DNA of 64,000 nt from Anseongella ginsenosidimutans (GTDB lineage Bacteria; Bacteroidota; Bacteroidia; Sphingobacteriales; Sphingobacteriaceae): NCBI RefSeq assembly GCF_008033235.1, contig NZ_CP042432.1, positions 3,100,001 to 3,164,000 of the forward strand, read 5' to 3'. Below the pieces are notes generated by a model. The model made no database searches, had not been told where the DNA came from, and saw nothing but the letters and a program-made list of their open reading frames with translations. The first letter of the stretch is position 1. The number at the start of each line of letters is the position of its first letter. The position numbers were made by a program, and so were the translations under genes. Of the stretch, positions 9,130 to 17,895 are shown in pieces.

Positions 9130-9169
9130 TATTATTTATGCAAATTGCTACGCAAGTTTAGGAAAAATT

Positions 9170-10696
9170 ATGCTGCCGTTTTTAACACTCGACAATATTA
9201 AGGTTGTTTATTCCGCGAAGGAAGCCATCAATGGCCTTTCTCTCCAGGTAAATGAAGGGGAACAATGGGCAATTACCGGCGGAAGCGGTTCCGGGAAGAC
9301 GACGCTGCTGGAAACCATAGCCGGAAAACATCTTGTCAGGGAAGGGGAGATCCATCATCATTATTACCATCGCTTTCTTCAATCGCATACCGTCGACGAT
9401 CCGTATTTTAATTATAAACGGCTTATAGCGGAGGTTTCGCATCAGCATCATTTTAAGAACCGTTATAACCTGAGCGAATTCTATTACCAGCAACGATTCA
9501 ACAGCGCTGATGCCGATGAGGCGATTTCCGTTAAGGATTATCTCCGGGACCTAAGCAGCGAGGCGCATTTAAACGCGCAGGTCATCGGGGACCTGCACCT
9601 GGAGGAATTGCTTGACAGATCCCTGATCAAATTATCAAACGGAGAAACCAGGAGGCTCATGTTTGCCGCGGCCTTAATAAAACGGCCTGAGCTTTTATTG
9701 CTTGATGCGCCGTTTACGGGCCTGGACACGGCAACCAGGCCTTATTTCCATGAACTTATTAACCGCTTGATCGCTTCGGGCATCACGATTGTGATGGCTA
9801 CTTCTGAAAATGAGATCCCCGAAGGCATTACCCATGTGGCGCGCCTGGATAAAGGAAAAGTTGCGGGCGTTTGGAAAAAGCCGGAATTTGTGGCTGCACA
9901 GGGAGAAGGAGCGGTAAAAGAACTTCGGAGCGAAACCGCCGGCCCGGACAGGGAGCTGCTTGAAAGGCTGCTCGCTGATCGCCGGCCCCGGACATTTGAA
10001 TATGCCGTACGCATGCGGCAGGTGTCGGTCACCTACGGCGATACGCCTATCCTGCAAGGGATCGATTGGGAAGTAAAGCGGGGGGAATGCTGGGCTCTTT
10101 CCGGCCATAACGGCGCGGGAAAAAGTGCCCTGCTGAGCCTGATAAATGCCGATAATCCCCAGGCTTATGCAAACGACCTGTTCCTTTTCGATAAAAAAAG
10201 AGGAAGCGGGGAAAGTATCTGGGATATCAAGAAGAAGACCGGCTATGTTTCGCCGGAACTCCACCAGTACTTTAAAACCCAGGATACCTGCCTGCAGGTC
10301 GTTTTATCCGGTTTGTTTGATACGCTCGGCCTTATCCGGAAATGCAGTCCGGAGCAGGAAGCGCGGGCGGCTTCCTGGCTAAAGGCCTTAGGTATTGCCG
10401 GCCAGGCAGGCCAGCCTTTCAGGCGCAGTTCCCTGAGTACGCAGCGCCTGACGCTGATCGCACGGGCACTGGTAAAAAACCCACCGCTGCTGATCCTTGA
10501 CGAACCTTGCCAGGGGATGGACGCGGAACAGGTGCAGCGGATCCGGCTGCTGATCGATGCGGTTTGCCGAATCTCCGGTACTACGCTTATTTATGTCAGC
10601 CATTATACTGATGAGATTCCTTCCTGCGTGAATAAGCTGCTGAAGCTGGAGCATGGAAAGCTTGCATACAGCGGCAAGTTTCCTGCTTCGTCCTGA
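9170..10696 (+). CDS. ABC ATPase with two nucleotide-binding domains (ModF-like)
   Basis: A soluble 508-residue protein with two ABC ATPase domains and no membrane segment. The first has Walker A GGSGSGKTT (37-45), an atypical signature LSNGETRR and Walker B LLLLDAPFTGLD; the second has Walker A GHNGAGKS (about 311), a degraded signature SLSTQRL and Walker B LLILDEPCQGMD. This tandem layout and the unusual first signature resemble E. coli ModF/PhrA and the related group, whose role is poorly defined. A longer open frame begins at 8798 but runs antisense through the permease gene; the ATG at 9170, 40 bases from the divergent permease, is clearly the start. Confidence 0.85.
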   Translation: MLPFLTLDNIKVVYSAKEAINGLSLQVNEGEQWAITGGSGSGKTTLLETIAGKHLVREGEIHHHYYHRFLQSHTVDDPYFNYKRLIAEVSHQHHFKNRYNLSEFYYQQRFNSADADEAISVKDYLRDLSSEAHLNAQVIGDLHLEELLDRSLIKLSNGETRRLMFAAALIKRPELLLLDAPFTGLDTATRPYFHELINRLIASGITIVMATSENEIPEGITHVARLDKGKVAGVWKKPEFVAAQGEGAVKELRSETAGPDRELLERLLADRRPRTFEYAVRMRQVSVTYGDTPILQGIDWEVKRGECWALSGHNGAGKSALLSLINADNPQAYANDLFLFDKKRGSGESIWDIKKKTGYVSPELHQYFKTQDTCLQVVLSGLFDTLGLIRKCSPEQEARAASWLKALGIAGQAGQPFRRSSLSTQRLTLIARALVKNPPLLILDEPCQGMDAEQVQRIRLLIDAVCRISGTTLIYVSHYTDEIPSCVNKLLKLEHGKLAYSGKFPASS

Positions 10697-10834
10697 ATAC
10701 AGCCACTTACGCATATCTTAAGGGCGCCGCCGCGTTAGCTCCTATCCGGGTGTTTTCATTTTTCGGAGAAAAAGCCTTAACTTTCTGCTGGTAATCGTCT
10801 TACAGGTCATCACTCTCCTCAAAACCGCTCAGGG

Positions 10835-12967
10835 ATGAAAACATTTGATGAGAAGCACATCAAGAACATTGTTCTCATAGGTGCAGCAAAAGCCGGAAAA
10901 ACCTCTCTTGCCGAAGACATGTTGTTTGAAGCCGGTATCATTAACCGCCGGGGCTCGGTGGAAGAAAAGAATACAGTTTCTGATTTCCATGACATTGAAC
11001 ACGAACGGGAAGGATCTGTTTATGCTACCCTGCTGCATACCGAATGGCGAAACTATAAGATAAATATTATTGATACCCCGGGCCTGGATGATTTCATAGG
11101 CGAAGTCGTAGCTTCCATACGAGTAGCCGATACGGTGGTCATGCTGCTGAACGCGCAATACGGGGTGGAGGTAGGCGCCGAATTGATCTGGGACTATGTG
11201 GACCAGTATAAAAAACCGACTATCCTGGCCATTAACCAGCTTGACAGCGATAAAGCGCACTTTAACCAAACCCTGGAGCAGGCCAGGAATTTTTTCGGCA
11301 ACGCTGTGACGGTCATGCAGTATCCCCTTAACCAGGGGCTTGACTTTAATTGTATTATCGATCTGCTGAAAATGACCATGTATCAGTTTCCACCCTCCGG
11401 CGGAAAGCCCAAAAAGCTTCCTATTCCGCCTGAAGAAAAGGAAAGAGCCGGCCGGCTTCATAATGAGCTGGTAGAAAAAGCAGCCGAAAATGATGAAGCG
11501 CTCATGGAGAAATACTTCGATAAGGGCAGCCTGGATGAAGATGAACTCCGCCAGGGCCTGAAGATCGGGATGATGAAACATGAAATCTTCCCGGTTTTTT
11601 GTTTAAGTACACGCAGCAATATGGGCAGCGGCCGCCTCATGGGATTCATTGACAACGTGGCGCCTTCGGCAACGGAAATGCCTGCTGAACTTACGGAAGT
11701 GGGAGAGGAAGTGTCCTGTGATCCAAAAGCCCCGGTGCGTTTGCTGATATTTAAAACCCTCATAGAGCCGCACCTTGGAAAGCTTAGCTTTTTCAAAGTG
11801 CTTTCCGGAGAAGTCAGCGCCGGTATGGAGCTTGAAAATCCCCGAACCGGGGCGATTGAGCGCATCAGCCAGTTGTTTATTGCCGACGGAAAACAACGGC
11901 ACCCTGCGGACCGGCTGAAGGCGGGAGATATCGGGTGTACGCTGAAGCTGAAGAACACGCAGGCCGGCCATACCCTTAACGGGAAGGGTGCTTCCGGCGC
12001 CATCGATCCTATTCGGTTTCCCCTGCCGAAAGTACGAACGGCTATTATTGTCAGCAATAAACAGGACGACGAAAAACTAAGCGAAGTGCTTGCCGAGATC
12101 CATACTGAAGACCCTACGCTTGAAGTGGAATACAACAAGGAATTAAAGCAGGTGATCCTTCATGGACAGGGAGACCTGCACCTTGCCCTGATCCGGTGGC
12201 GGCTGGAGAATGTATATAAAATGCAGGTGGAATACCAGCCCGCGGGAATCCCGTACCGCGAAACCATACGGAGGCCGGCCCAGGCTTCTTACCGCCATAA
12301 AAAGCAGTCCGGCGGTGCCGGCCAGTTTGGAGAAGTTTTCCTGAAAATAGAACCCTGGTATGACGGCCTGCCGCCTGTAAAAGAATATCCTGTACGGGGA
12401 ACGGAAGAAGTGGACCTGCCCTGGGGAGGAAAACTGGTATTCAATAATTGCATTGTCGGGGGAGCGATAGATAACCGTTTTTTGCCTTCCATTCAGAAGG
12501 GTATCATGGAAAAAATGAATGAAGGTCCCCTTACCGGCTCCTTTGTACGCGATGTAAGGGTAAGCGTTTACGATGGAAAAATGCATCCCGTGGACAGCAA
12601 CGATATTTCTTTCAAGATCGCCGGGATGATGGCCTTCCGGGAAGCCTTTCACCAAGCGCAGCCGCAGCTCCTGGAGCCAGTATACGACCTGGAAGCGGTT
12701 GCCCCCGAAGAAATGATGGGCGAAATAATGACCGAACTCCAGACCCGCCGTAGCATTATCACTGGAATGGAAAGCAATAATGGCCGGCAGGTGATCAAAG
12801 CCCGCATCCCGCAGGCCGAACTCGATCAACTATACGCCTCCCTCCGGAACGTGAGCCACGGCAAAGCCAAAGTAAACGCCAGCTTCGCAGAATACGCCCC
12901 CGTCCCCGCTGATATCCAAAAGAAACTAAGCCAGCAATACGAAGAACAAGAACCCGGCAGCAAGTAG
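10835..12967 (+). CDS. Elongation factor G-like protein (EF-G2 type) with altered GTPase motifs
   Basis: A 710-residue translation-factor GTPase homologue with the full EF-G domain order: G domain, domain II (about 285-370), domains III-V with the RETI block and the SGGAGQFGEV stretch, and a C-terminal QTRRSIITGM domain V. P-loop GAAKAGKT (16-23) is intact. Two G-domain motifs are not: the switch II motif is DTPGL (80-84) where EF-G has DTPGH, so the catalytic His is Leu, and the guanine-specificity motif is NQLD (134-137) instead of NKMD. This suggests weak or no GTP hydrolysis. A Bacteroides EF-G paralogue (EF-G2) is known to work in translation under carbon starvation without GTPase activity; this protein may be its counterpart, which is inference. 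It stands alone with no operon partner. Confidence 0.88.
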   Translation: MKTFDEKHIKNIVLIGAAKAGKTSLAEDMLFEAGIINRRGSVEEKNTVSDFHDIEHEREGSVYATLLHTEWRNYKINIIDTPGLDDFIGEVVASIRVADTVVMLLNAQYGVEVGAELIWDYVDQYKKPTILAINQLDSDKAHFNQTLEQARNFFGNAVTVMQYPLNQGLDFNCIIDLLKMTMYQFPPSGGKPKKLPIPPEEKERAGRLHNELVEKAAENDEALMEKYFDKGSLDEDELRQGLKIGMMKHEIFPVFCLSTRSNMGSGRLMGFIDNVAPSATEMPAELTEVGEEVSCDPKAPVRLLIFKTLIEPHLGKLSFFKVLSGEVSAGMELENPRTGAIERISQLFIADGKQRHPADRLKAGDIGCTLKLKNTQAGHTLNGKGASGAIDPIRFPLPKVRTAIIVSNKQDDEKLSEVLAEIHTEDPTLEVEYNKELKQVILHGQGDLHLALIRWRLENVYKMQVEYQPAGIPYRETIRRPAQASYRHKKQSGGAGQFGEVFLKIEPWYDGLPPVKEYPVRGTEEVDLPWGGKLVFNNCIVGGAIDNRFLPSIQKGIMEKMNEGPLTGSFVRDVRVSVYDGKMHPVDSNDISFKIAGMMAFREAFHQAQPQLLEPVYDLEAVAPEEMMGEIMTELQTRRSIITGMESNNGRQVIKARIPQAELDQLYASLRNVSHGKAKVNASFAEYAPVPADIQKKLSQQYEEQEPGSK

Positions 12968-13014
12968 GTCAATGAGTACCCTCTCGCTGAAGACAATCAC
13001 CCACATTGAACCGT

Positions 13015-13149
13015 TCGAAAAGCAAGAAAGAGCAGTACGGAGCGCGCAATTGCGGCCGGAAGCATGTAAAGCTTTGGAGTCCGAAAAGCAACAAAGAGCA
13101 GTATAGACGCGCGGGCAATTGCGGGCTGGAAGCATAAAGGCTTTGGAGT
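13015..13149. repeat. Two imperfect tandem copies of a 66-68 base unit
   Basis: Unit one (13015-13080) and unit two (13082-13149) both run CGAAAAGCAA, a short AAAGAGCAGTA block, an alternating GC block with GCAATTGCG, then GGAAGCAT and CTTTGGAGT. They differ by scattered substitutions and small indels. They lie in the non-coding space between convergent genes and lead directly into the palindrome below. No open frame was seen. Confidence 0.75.
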
Positions 13150-13238
13150 GTCCGCAGCGAGCGAATTTTGATTTTCGGGAACAAAGCGAAGCTTTGAGGA
13201 TCCCGAAAATCAGCATGAGCGAGTCCGGACACTCCAAA
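13142..13238. repeat. 97-base imperfect palindrome
   Basis: The outer arms TTTGGAGTGTCCG (13142-13154) and CGGACACTCCAAA (13226-13238) are perfect 13-base inverted copies. Inside are GATTTTCGGGA (about 13170-13180) with TCCCGAAAATC (13201-13211), and in the centre CAAAGC GAA GCTTTG. The whole would fold into a long hairpin. It lies between two convergent genes and could act as a bidirectional terminator or be a REP/MITE-like element; no transposase is nearby and no flanking target duplication was identified. Confidence 0.75.
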
Positions 13239-13272
13239 CCGCATGCACGCGCGCAAAGGCCTTCACCAGAAA

Positions 13273-14391
13273 CTACCCATTCTTCTTCTTTTCCTTAAGC
13301 TTCCATCGTTTAAAAACGATCTTATTAGAAAACCGCTTCAAATGGTATTGCTTCGGCTCCCCGATCAGGAACCCATAAGGCTGACTCGCAGGATTCGCTT
13401 CAAGTATTACTTTAAGTACCGCCGTGAAAGGAATGGCCAGAATAAGTCCTGCCAGGCCGAACAACAGGCCTCCGAGCAACAGGGAGATGATGGCCATCAG
13501 CGGGTTGATGCTTACTTTCCCTCCTACGATATTTGGAGTGATTACATTGCCCTCCAGGAATTGCACCACCTGGAACCACCCGATCACACCCAGCGCATAC
13601 CAGGCGCTGTCTTTGGTAGCCAGGGCAAACAAGGCGGGGAGCAGCGAACCGATAGCTATGCCAATATACGGGATCAGTAATAATAGCGAGGCCAGCGTCC
13701 CGAAAAACCAGGCGTACTGGATGCCAAGGACATAAAGCCCGCCCGTGTTCAGCACGGCAACAATGGCCATGACAGTTACCAGGCCCAGCAGGTAATTTTG
13801 TACTACTCCGTAAATTGTATCCAGAGTATCCTGGACTTTCTGTTTTGGGGTAGAAGCAAAGGCCCGAAAGAAGAACTCCCTGAAAAAATCGCGGTAATAC
13901 AGGAGGAAGAAAACATATAGAGGTACCAGGATAATGCTTGCCAGGATGCTTCCGGCAGATCCAAAGGCCCGGGTCACATAGGCGGTGGTTTTTGAAAGAA
14001 TAGCGCTTGACTGGTCTTTAGCCCGCAGCCACATTTCCCCCGGCTCCAAATTAAATGTGCTTGTTATCCAGTTTTGAATAGTATCGACAATGAGAATGAA
14101 CTTATCATGAAGGTCGAAATCCGTGTGACCGATGATGATCACCTGGTTGATGATAAAATAGATAAGCGCCGCAATTAAAATGATAGCGATAATAACCGAA
14201 ATAATGGCGGCAGCAGCCTTAGGAAGCCGCCAGTTCTCCAGCCGCCGGGCAATTGGAAAAAGCGAAATCGCTATTAAAATAGAAAACAATAAGGGGACGA
14301 TCACACTTTGCAGGTAATAAAGGATCATTACAATCAATACCAGGCATAATAAACTTGCTGCCAACTCAACAGGACGTGATTTTTGATTCAT
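13273..14391 (-). CDS. AI-2E family transporter (PerM-like permease)
   Basis: A 372-residue polytopic membrane protein of the AI-2E/UPF0118 family. It has an N-terminal pair of hydrophobic segments, the family's PLYVFFLLYYRD-type stretch in the middle, and the conserved C-terminal run with PYIGIAIGSLLPALFAL, QFLEGNVITPNIVGGKVSINPL (shown here only as landmarks) and LAIPFTAVLKVI. Family members are reported to export the AI-2 signal, or to act in ion/proton exchange; the substrate cannot be deduced here. The C-terminal tail is strongly basic (KRWKLKEKKKNG). On the minus strand TTTG and TATATTTA with about 17 bases between lie upstream, a weak promoter candidate. Confidence 0.88.
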   Translation of the reverse strand: MNQKSRPVELAASLLCLVLIVMILYYLQSVIVPLLFSILIAISLFPIARRLENWRLPKAAAAIISVIIAIILIAALIYFIINQVIIIGHTDFDLHDKFILIVDTIQNWITSTFNLEPGEMWLRAKDQSSAILSKTTAYVTRAFGSAGSILASIILVPLYVFFLLYYRDFFREFFFRAFASTPKQKVQDTLDTIYGVVQNYLLGLVTVMAIVAVLNTGGLYVLGIQYAWFFGTLASLLLLIPYIGIAIGSLLPALFALATKDSAWYALGVIGWFQVVQFLEGNVITPNIVGGKVSINPLMAIISLLLGGLLFGLAGLILAIPFTAVLKVILEANPASQPYGFLIGEPKQYHLKRFSNKIVFKRWKLKEKKKNG

Positions 14392-14472
14392 TTTCTGCTC
14401 GGTTACAAATCCACCTTATTATGGGTAAATATATATATTTTAGCGCGACAAACTCTTATAATGTGATTACCA

Positions 14473-15636
14473 ATGAGTGCTGACCCCATCCATGCCCCGG
14501 GCAGGAGCGTTTACCGCGCCGTAGTAAGCGCGCTCTTTTTTCTTTCCGGCTTATGCTTTTCCAGCTGGGCTTCACGCATTCCTACTATTCAGCAAAAAAT
14601 GGGATTGAGCGAAGCGGGCCTGGGTGGTGTACTCCTTGCCCTGCCTGCAGGGCTTATGCTGTCTCTTCCGGTTTCCGGCTGGCTGGTTGCCCGCGCCGGC
14701 AGCCGGGCCATCGTTATTGCTTCGGCGCTTGTATACAGCCTTCTGCTCATAGGAATTGGCCTGGCAGAGACCCATTTAACACTTATTATTTGCTTGTTCG
14801 CATTTGGCTTTGCCAACAACATGCTAAATATTTCAATGAACACGCAGGCTGTCGGGGTAGAAGCCATGTACCGCCGCACCGTGATGGCGTCTTTTCACGG
14901 CTTATGGAGTGTCGCGGGATTCGCCGGAGCGGCAATCGGATCGGTAATGATCGGGAATAATATATCTCCTTTTTACCATTTTACGTTCATTATGGCGGCC
15001 TGCTGGCTGATCGTTGCGCTATGCTTCCGTTATACCGTAAAGGAGGATTCCGGAAAAGGGGAAAAGCGGCCTCTTTTCGTATTGCCCGACAAATCCCTGA
15101 TCTACCTGGGTATCATCGCCTTTTGTTCCATGATCTGTGAGGGCACCATGTTTGACTGGAGCGGGGTGTACTTTAAAAAAGTAGTCCTTGCAGAAAAAGC
15201 GCTGATAGGGGCCGGGTACATGGCTTTTATGTTCACAATGGCCGGATCCCGATTCGTTGCCGATTGGTTTTCCACTCGTTTTGGGTTTACCCGCATTCTC
15301 CAGGCAAGCGGGCTGTTTACCTGTACCGGGCTTTTACTGGCCATAATTTTCCCTTCCCCGGCCCCCGCCATTGCGGGATTCTTCCTGGTGGGGATCGGAG
15401 TATCCTCCGTAGTGCCTCTCGTTTATAGCGAAGCCGGAAAATCAACGACCACCACTCCGGGGGTGGCGCTGGCGGCAGTTTCCACGATCGGTTACCTGGG
15501 ATTTTTACTTGGCCCGCCCCTGATCGGTTTTATAGCCGAACTTAGCAGCCTTCGCATTTCCTTTCTGCTGATTGCCTTAATGGGCCTTACCATTGCGCTG
15601 ATGGGTAGAGCGAGAAGTGGTCATAAAAGTAGTTAG
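14473..15636 (+). CDS. MFS transporter, fucose-permease/YbjJ-like
   Basis: A 387-residue major facilitator with twelve predicted hydrophobic segments. The first segments hold FFLSGLCFSSWASRIP, followed by the loop QQKMGLSEAGLG, both typical of the YbjJ/sugar-permease branch, and the midpoint carries the SFHGLWSVAGFAGAAIG stretch conserved in that branch. A short cytoplasmic loop (KEDSGKGEKRP) separates the two six-helix halves. Substrate is unknown; sugar or small-metabolite transport is inferred from the branch. The gene ends inside the convergent methyltransferase gene, an overlap of 50 bases. Confidence 0.85.
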   Translation: MSADPIHAPGRSVYRAVVSALFFLSGLCFSSWASRIPTIQQKMGLSEAGLGGVLLALPAGLMLSLPVSGWLVARAGSRAIVIASALVYSLLLIGIGLAETHLTLIICLFAFGFANNMLNISMNTQAVGVEAMYRRTVMASFHGLWSVAGFAGAAIGSVMIGNNISPFYHFTFIMAACWLIVALCFRYTVKEDSGKGEKRPLFVLPDKSLIYLGIIAFCSMICEGTMFDWSGVYFKKVVLAEKALIGAGYMAFMFTMAGSRFVADWFSTRFGFTRILQASGLFTCTGLLLAIIFPSPAPAIAGFFLVGIGVSSVVPLVYSEAGKSTTTTPGVALAAVSTIGYLGFLLGPPLIGFIAELSSLRISFLLIALMGLTIALMGRARSGHKSS

Positions 15637-16288
15637 CCGGCTTCAGCCCCAGCCATTCCTCCCTGTTGCTGTCCAGGTCTTCAAAAGTAAAAGACGCAAT
15701 ATCCGGCCCGTTGAATTTCGGTTTATGGTGCCGGGGCTTGCCCTTTTGGATAATGCCAAGCCCGTGATCACAGTCCAGCACAAACACGTTAATATCATCA
15801 CGATGAGCGCGGAGGTGTACGATGGCTTTCCAGACATCCCCGTTCCATATCCCGGTGAAGTTCCTGTCTTTGTATTCCTTAAAGGAACAAGCGTGTTCGC
15901 GATTCCGCGGATTGCAATCATGTACAATAATGATCCCGTCATCTGACAGGTGGTCGAGGGTGTTTTCAATATCGCGCAATGCGTAGGAATATTCGTGCAT
16001 GCCATCTATCAATGCAATCTCGATTTGCCGGTTTTTGTACAGGGAGCAGGCATCTTCTATGAAAAACGCATCGCTGGTCTTCTGAAAATACTGGTTGAAA
16101 AAATTGCTGGGGTTAAAAACGGTTTTCCCGATTTTCCGGTAAACAGTAAAATTGGGCTCCGGGTCAACAGCAACCTTAAAGCTGCTTTGAATCCGGAAAA
16201 ACACGTGCCCGTTAAATACCCCGATTTCGAGATAGTTTTTGAGCTTCCTTTGTTTCATCAAAGTTTGAATCACGTACAAACGGTCCAT
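15587..16288 (-). CDS. Class I SAM-dependent methyltransferase (Methyltransf_24 type)
   Basis: A 233-residue protein. The SAM-binding motif I is the LEIGVFNGHVFF strand-loop (about 20-31) followed by the acidic end of strand two in AVDPEPN. Later the ALIDGMHEYSYALRDIE block and the DDGIIIVHDCNP strand match the Methyltransf_24 family, whose members often modify surface sugars or secondary metabolites. The substrate is not evident. Its 3' end overlaps the convergent MFS gene. No partner is nearby that fixes a pathway. Confidence 0.78.
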   Translation of the reverse strand: MDRLYVIQTLMKQRKLKNYLEIGVFNGHVFFRIQSSFKVAVDPEPNFTVYRKIGKTVFNPSNFFNQYFQKTSDAFFIEDACSLYKNRQIEIALIDGMHEYSYALRDIENTLDHLSDDGIIIVHDCNPRNREHACSFKEYKDRNFTGIWNGDVWKAIVHLRAHRDDINVFVLDCDHGLGIIQKGKPRHHKPKFNGPDIASFTFEDLDSNREEWLGLKPANYFYDHFSLYPSAQW

Positions 16289-16402
16289 ACATTTAGTTTA
16301 GGTGAAAAAATACGGCTTTACCTGCCCTTCTCCCGGGAGGGTTGGGACGCGTAATTGAAAAATTCTTCTTAAATTAACGGAATAATTTAAATTATAAAAA
16401 AT

Positions 16403-16678
16403 ATGAAGTGTCCGTCCTGCAGTGAAACGCTTTTAATGAGCGATAAGAATGGAGTTGAAGTTGATTATTGCCCCAACTGCCGCGGCATTTGGCTGGACCG
16501 GGGTGAGCTGGACAAGATCCTTGAGCGTTCCGCCGATCATTATTCCAAGAAAGAAAATTATGATACGGATTATAAACGGTACGGCCAGGAATATTCCGAC
16601 CAGCGTCCCCACAATACGGGCCATCGTCCCCATAAGAAGAAAAAGTCCTTCCTCGGGGATTTCTTTGATTTCGATTAG
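16403..16678 (+). CDS. Small zf-TFIIB zinc-ribbon protein
   Basis: A 91-residue protein. The N-terminal half (1-43) is a zinc ribbon: CPSC (3-6) and CPNC (23-26) with the following RGIWLDRGELDKIL helix, the exact pattern of the zf-TFIIB family. The rest is hydrophilic, rich in Tyr, Asp, His and Lys, and ends in SFLGDFFDFD, an acidic-aromatic tail. The function of bacterial members is not established; a nucleic-acid or protein contact is a guess. It is 3 bases upstream of the lactonase gene, so they are cotranscribed. Confidence 0.85.
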   Translation: MKCPSCSETLLMSDKNGVEVDYCPNCRGIWLDRGELDKILERSADHYSKKENYDTDYKRYGQEYSDQRPHNTGHRPHKKKKSFLGDFFDFD

Positions 16679-16681
16679 GCC

Positions 16682-17830
16682 ATGAAGCCGGGGAGAAAAC
16701 TTCCTCTTCTTTTACTGTTATTGCTTCCCGGCCTGGTAAAGGCCCAGGAACGCTATTATCATTTGCTTGCCGGAACGTATACTTCCGGAATAAGCGAAGG
16801 TATTTACGTTTACCGGTTTGATAGCCAAACAGGTAAAATCGTTCATACCTATACTGCAAAAGGAGTGGAGAATCCTTCTTTTCTTGCGGCATCGGCAGAC
16901 GGGGACTTTGTTTATTCTGTGAACGAGCTGGGAGGCGGAAAAGAAGGGGAGATAAGCGCGTTTAGTTTTGACAATTCCACGGGTAAGCTGGAATTGATCA
17001 ATAAACAAGTATCGGGAGGGGGATCTCCTTGTTATATCAGCTTAAGCCCGGACGGAAAATTTCTTGTTGCGGCGAATTATTCCGGCGGCAATCTCAGCGT
17101 GTTCCCCCTGAGCGGAAATGGTTCGCTGGAAACACCTGTTCAAATTATCCGGCATGAGGGCAGCAGCGTGAATAAACAGCGACAGGAAAAGCCGCATGTG
17201 CATTCCGTGGTTTTTTCACCGAACGGCAAGTTCCTGTTTACCGGCGATTTAGGAACCGATAAGGTGAATGCATACCGTTATCATCCCGAACGAACTTCCA
17301 GGCCGCTGACGCCGGCCAGTCCGCCATTTACTAAAGTCACCGCCGGCGGAGGACCAAGGCACCTGGTATTCAATGACGATGCTACGTTTGCCTACCTTGT
17401 CCTGGAAATGACAGGCATGGTTTCGGTGTTCCGCCATGAAAACGGGCGGTTAAAAGAAATTCAGCAAATTCCTATGACGGCTCCAGGCTTTTCCGGGGAA
17501 TCAGGCGCTGCCGAGATCCGTATTTCCCCCGACGGGAAGTTTCTTTATGCATCCAACCGGGGGGATGCGAATGAGATCACGATCTATGCTATTGATGCAG
17601 GCAGCGGAAAACTGACTATAGCCGGACGGCAGCCTACCCTGGGTAAGACACCACGTAATTTCATGATCAGTCCGGATGGAAACTTCCTCCTTGCCGCTAA
17701 CCAGAACAGCAACAGCATCGTTGTTTTCCATCGCGACCCGGAAAGCGGTCTGTTAAAAGCAAGCAAAGAAAGGGTAACTATCGGAAACCCGGTTTACCTG
17801 ATGATGCTGCCTGTTGCAGATAATTTGTAG
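16682..17830 (+). CDS. Secreted lactonase-family beta-propeller (6-phosphogluconolactonase-like)
   Basis: A 382-residue seven-bladed beta-propeller of the YbhE/Pgl lactonase family. A signal peptide (1-21, ending VKAQ) directs it out of the cytoplasm, unlike classical cytosolic 6-phosphogluconolactonase. Repeated blade motifs are visible: SPDGKFLVAANYSGG, SPNGKFLFTGDLGTD, SPDGKFLYASNRG and SPDGNFLLAANQNS, together with the family HVHSVVFSP and GGGPRHLVF blocks. A periplasmic or secreted sugar-lactone hydrolase, or a propeller with another ligand, are both possible. Confidence 0.85.
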   Translation: MKPGRKLPLLLLLLLPGLVKAQERYYHLLAGTYTSGISEGIYVYRFDSQTGKIVHTYTAKGVENPSFLAASADGDFVYSVNELGGGKEGEISAFSFDNSTGKLELINKQVSGGGSPCYISLSPDGKFLVAANYSGGNLSVFPLSGNGSLETPVQIIRHEGSSVNKQRQEKPHVHSVVFSPNGKFLFTGDLGTDKVNAYRYHPERTSRPLTPASPPFTKVTAGGGPRHLVFNDDATFAYLVLEMTGMVSVFRHENGRLKEIQQIPMTAPGFSGESGAAEIRISPDGKFLYASNRGDANEITIYAIDAGSGKLTIAGRQPTLGKTPRNFMISPDGNFLLAANQNSNSIVVFHRDPESGLLKASKERVTIGNPVYLMMLPVADNL

Positions 17831-17886
17831 CGTATTTGCCCCTGCATTTTGTCGCAATTGTCCTGTCCTGTTTAATATCTTCGGTA

Positions 17887-17894
17887 TATTTTTG
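17887..17894 (+). promoter_or_regulatory. Candidate -7 box abutting the MATE gene
   Basis: TATTTTTG matches TAnnTTTG and ends one base before the first of three consecutive ATG codons (17896, 17899, 17902). If real, the transcript starts at or within these codons, which favours the second or third ATG. Confidence 0.4.
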
Positions 17895-17895
17895 C

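Noticed and set aside
8798-9169. Upstream extension of the tandem ABC ATPase frame
   Set aside because: It is antisense to the N-terminal coding part of the LolC/E-type permease and has no ABC features; the ATPase aligns from the ATG at 9170.
13015-13149. Tandem units as a possible CRISPR array
   Set aside because: There are only two units in direct contact, with no spacers of even length and no cas genes in the window.
12968-13272. Short open frames through the repeat region
   Set aside because: They cross the tandem repeat and palindrome on both strands, have no recognised motif and arise from the repeat's base composition.
16288-16402. Possible promoter or RNA between the methyltransferase and the zinc-ribbon gene
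   Set aside because: The CTCCCGGGAG palindrome at about 16332 is short, and no TAnnTTTG box or stable fold was found.
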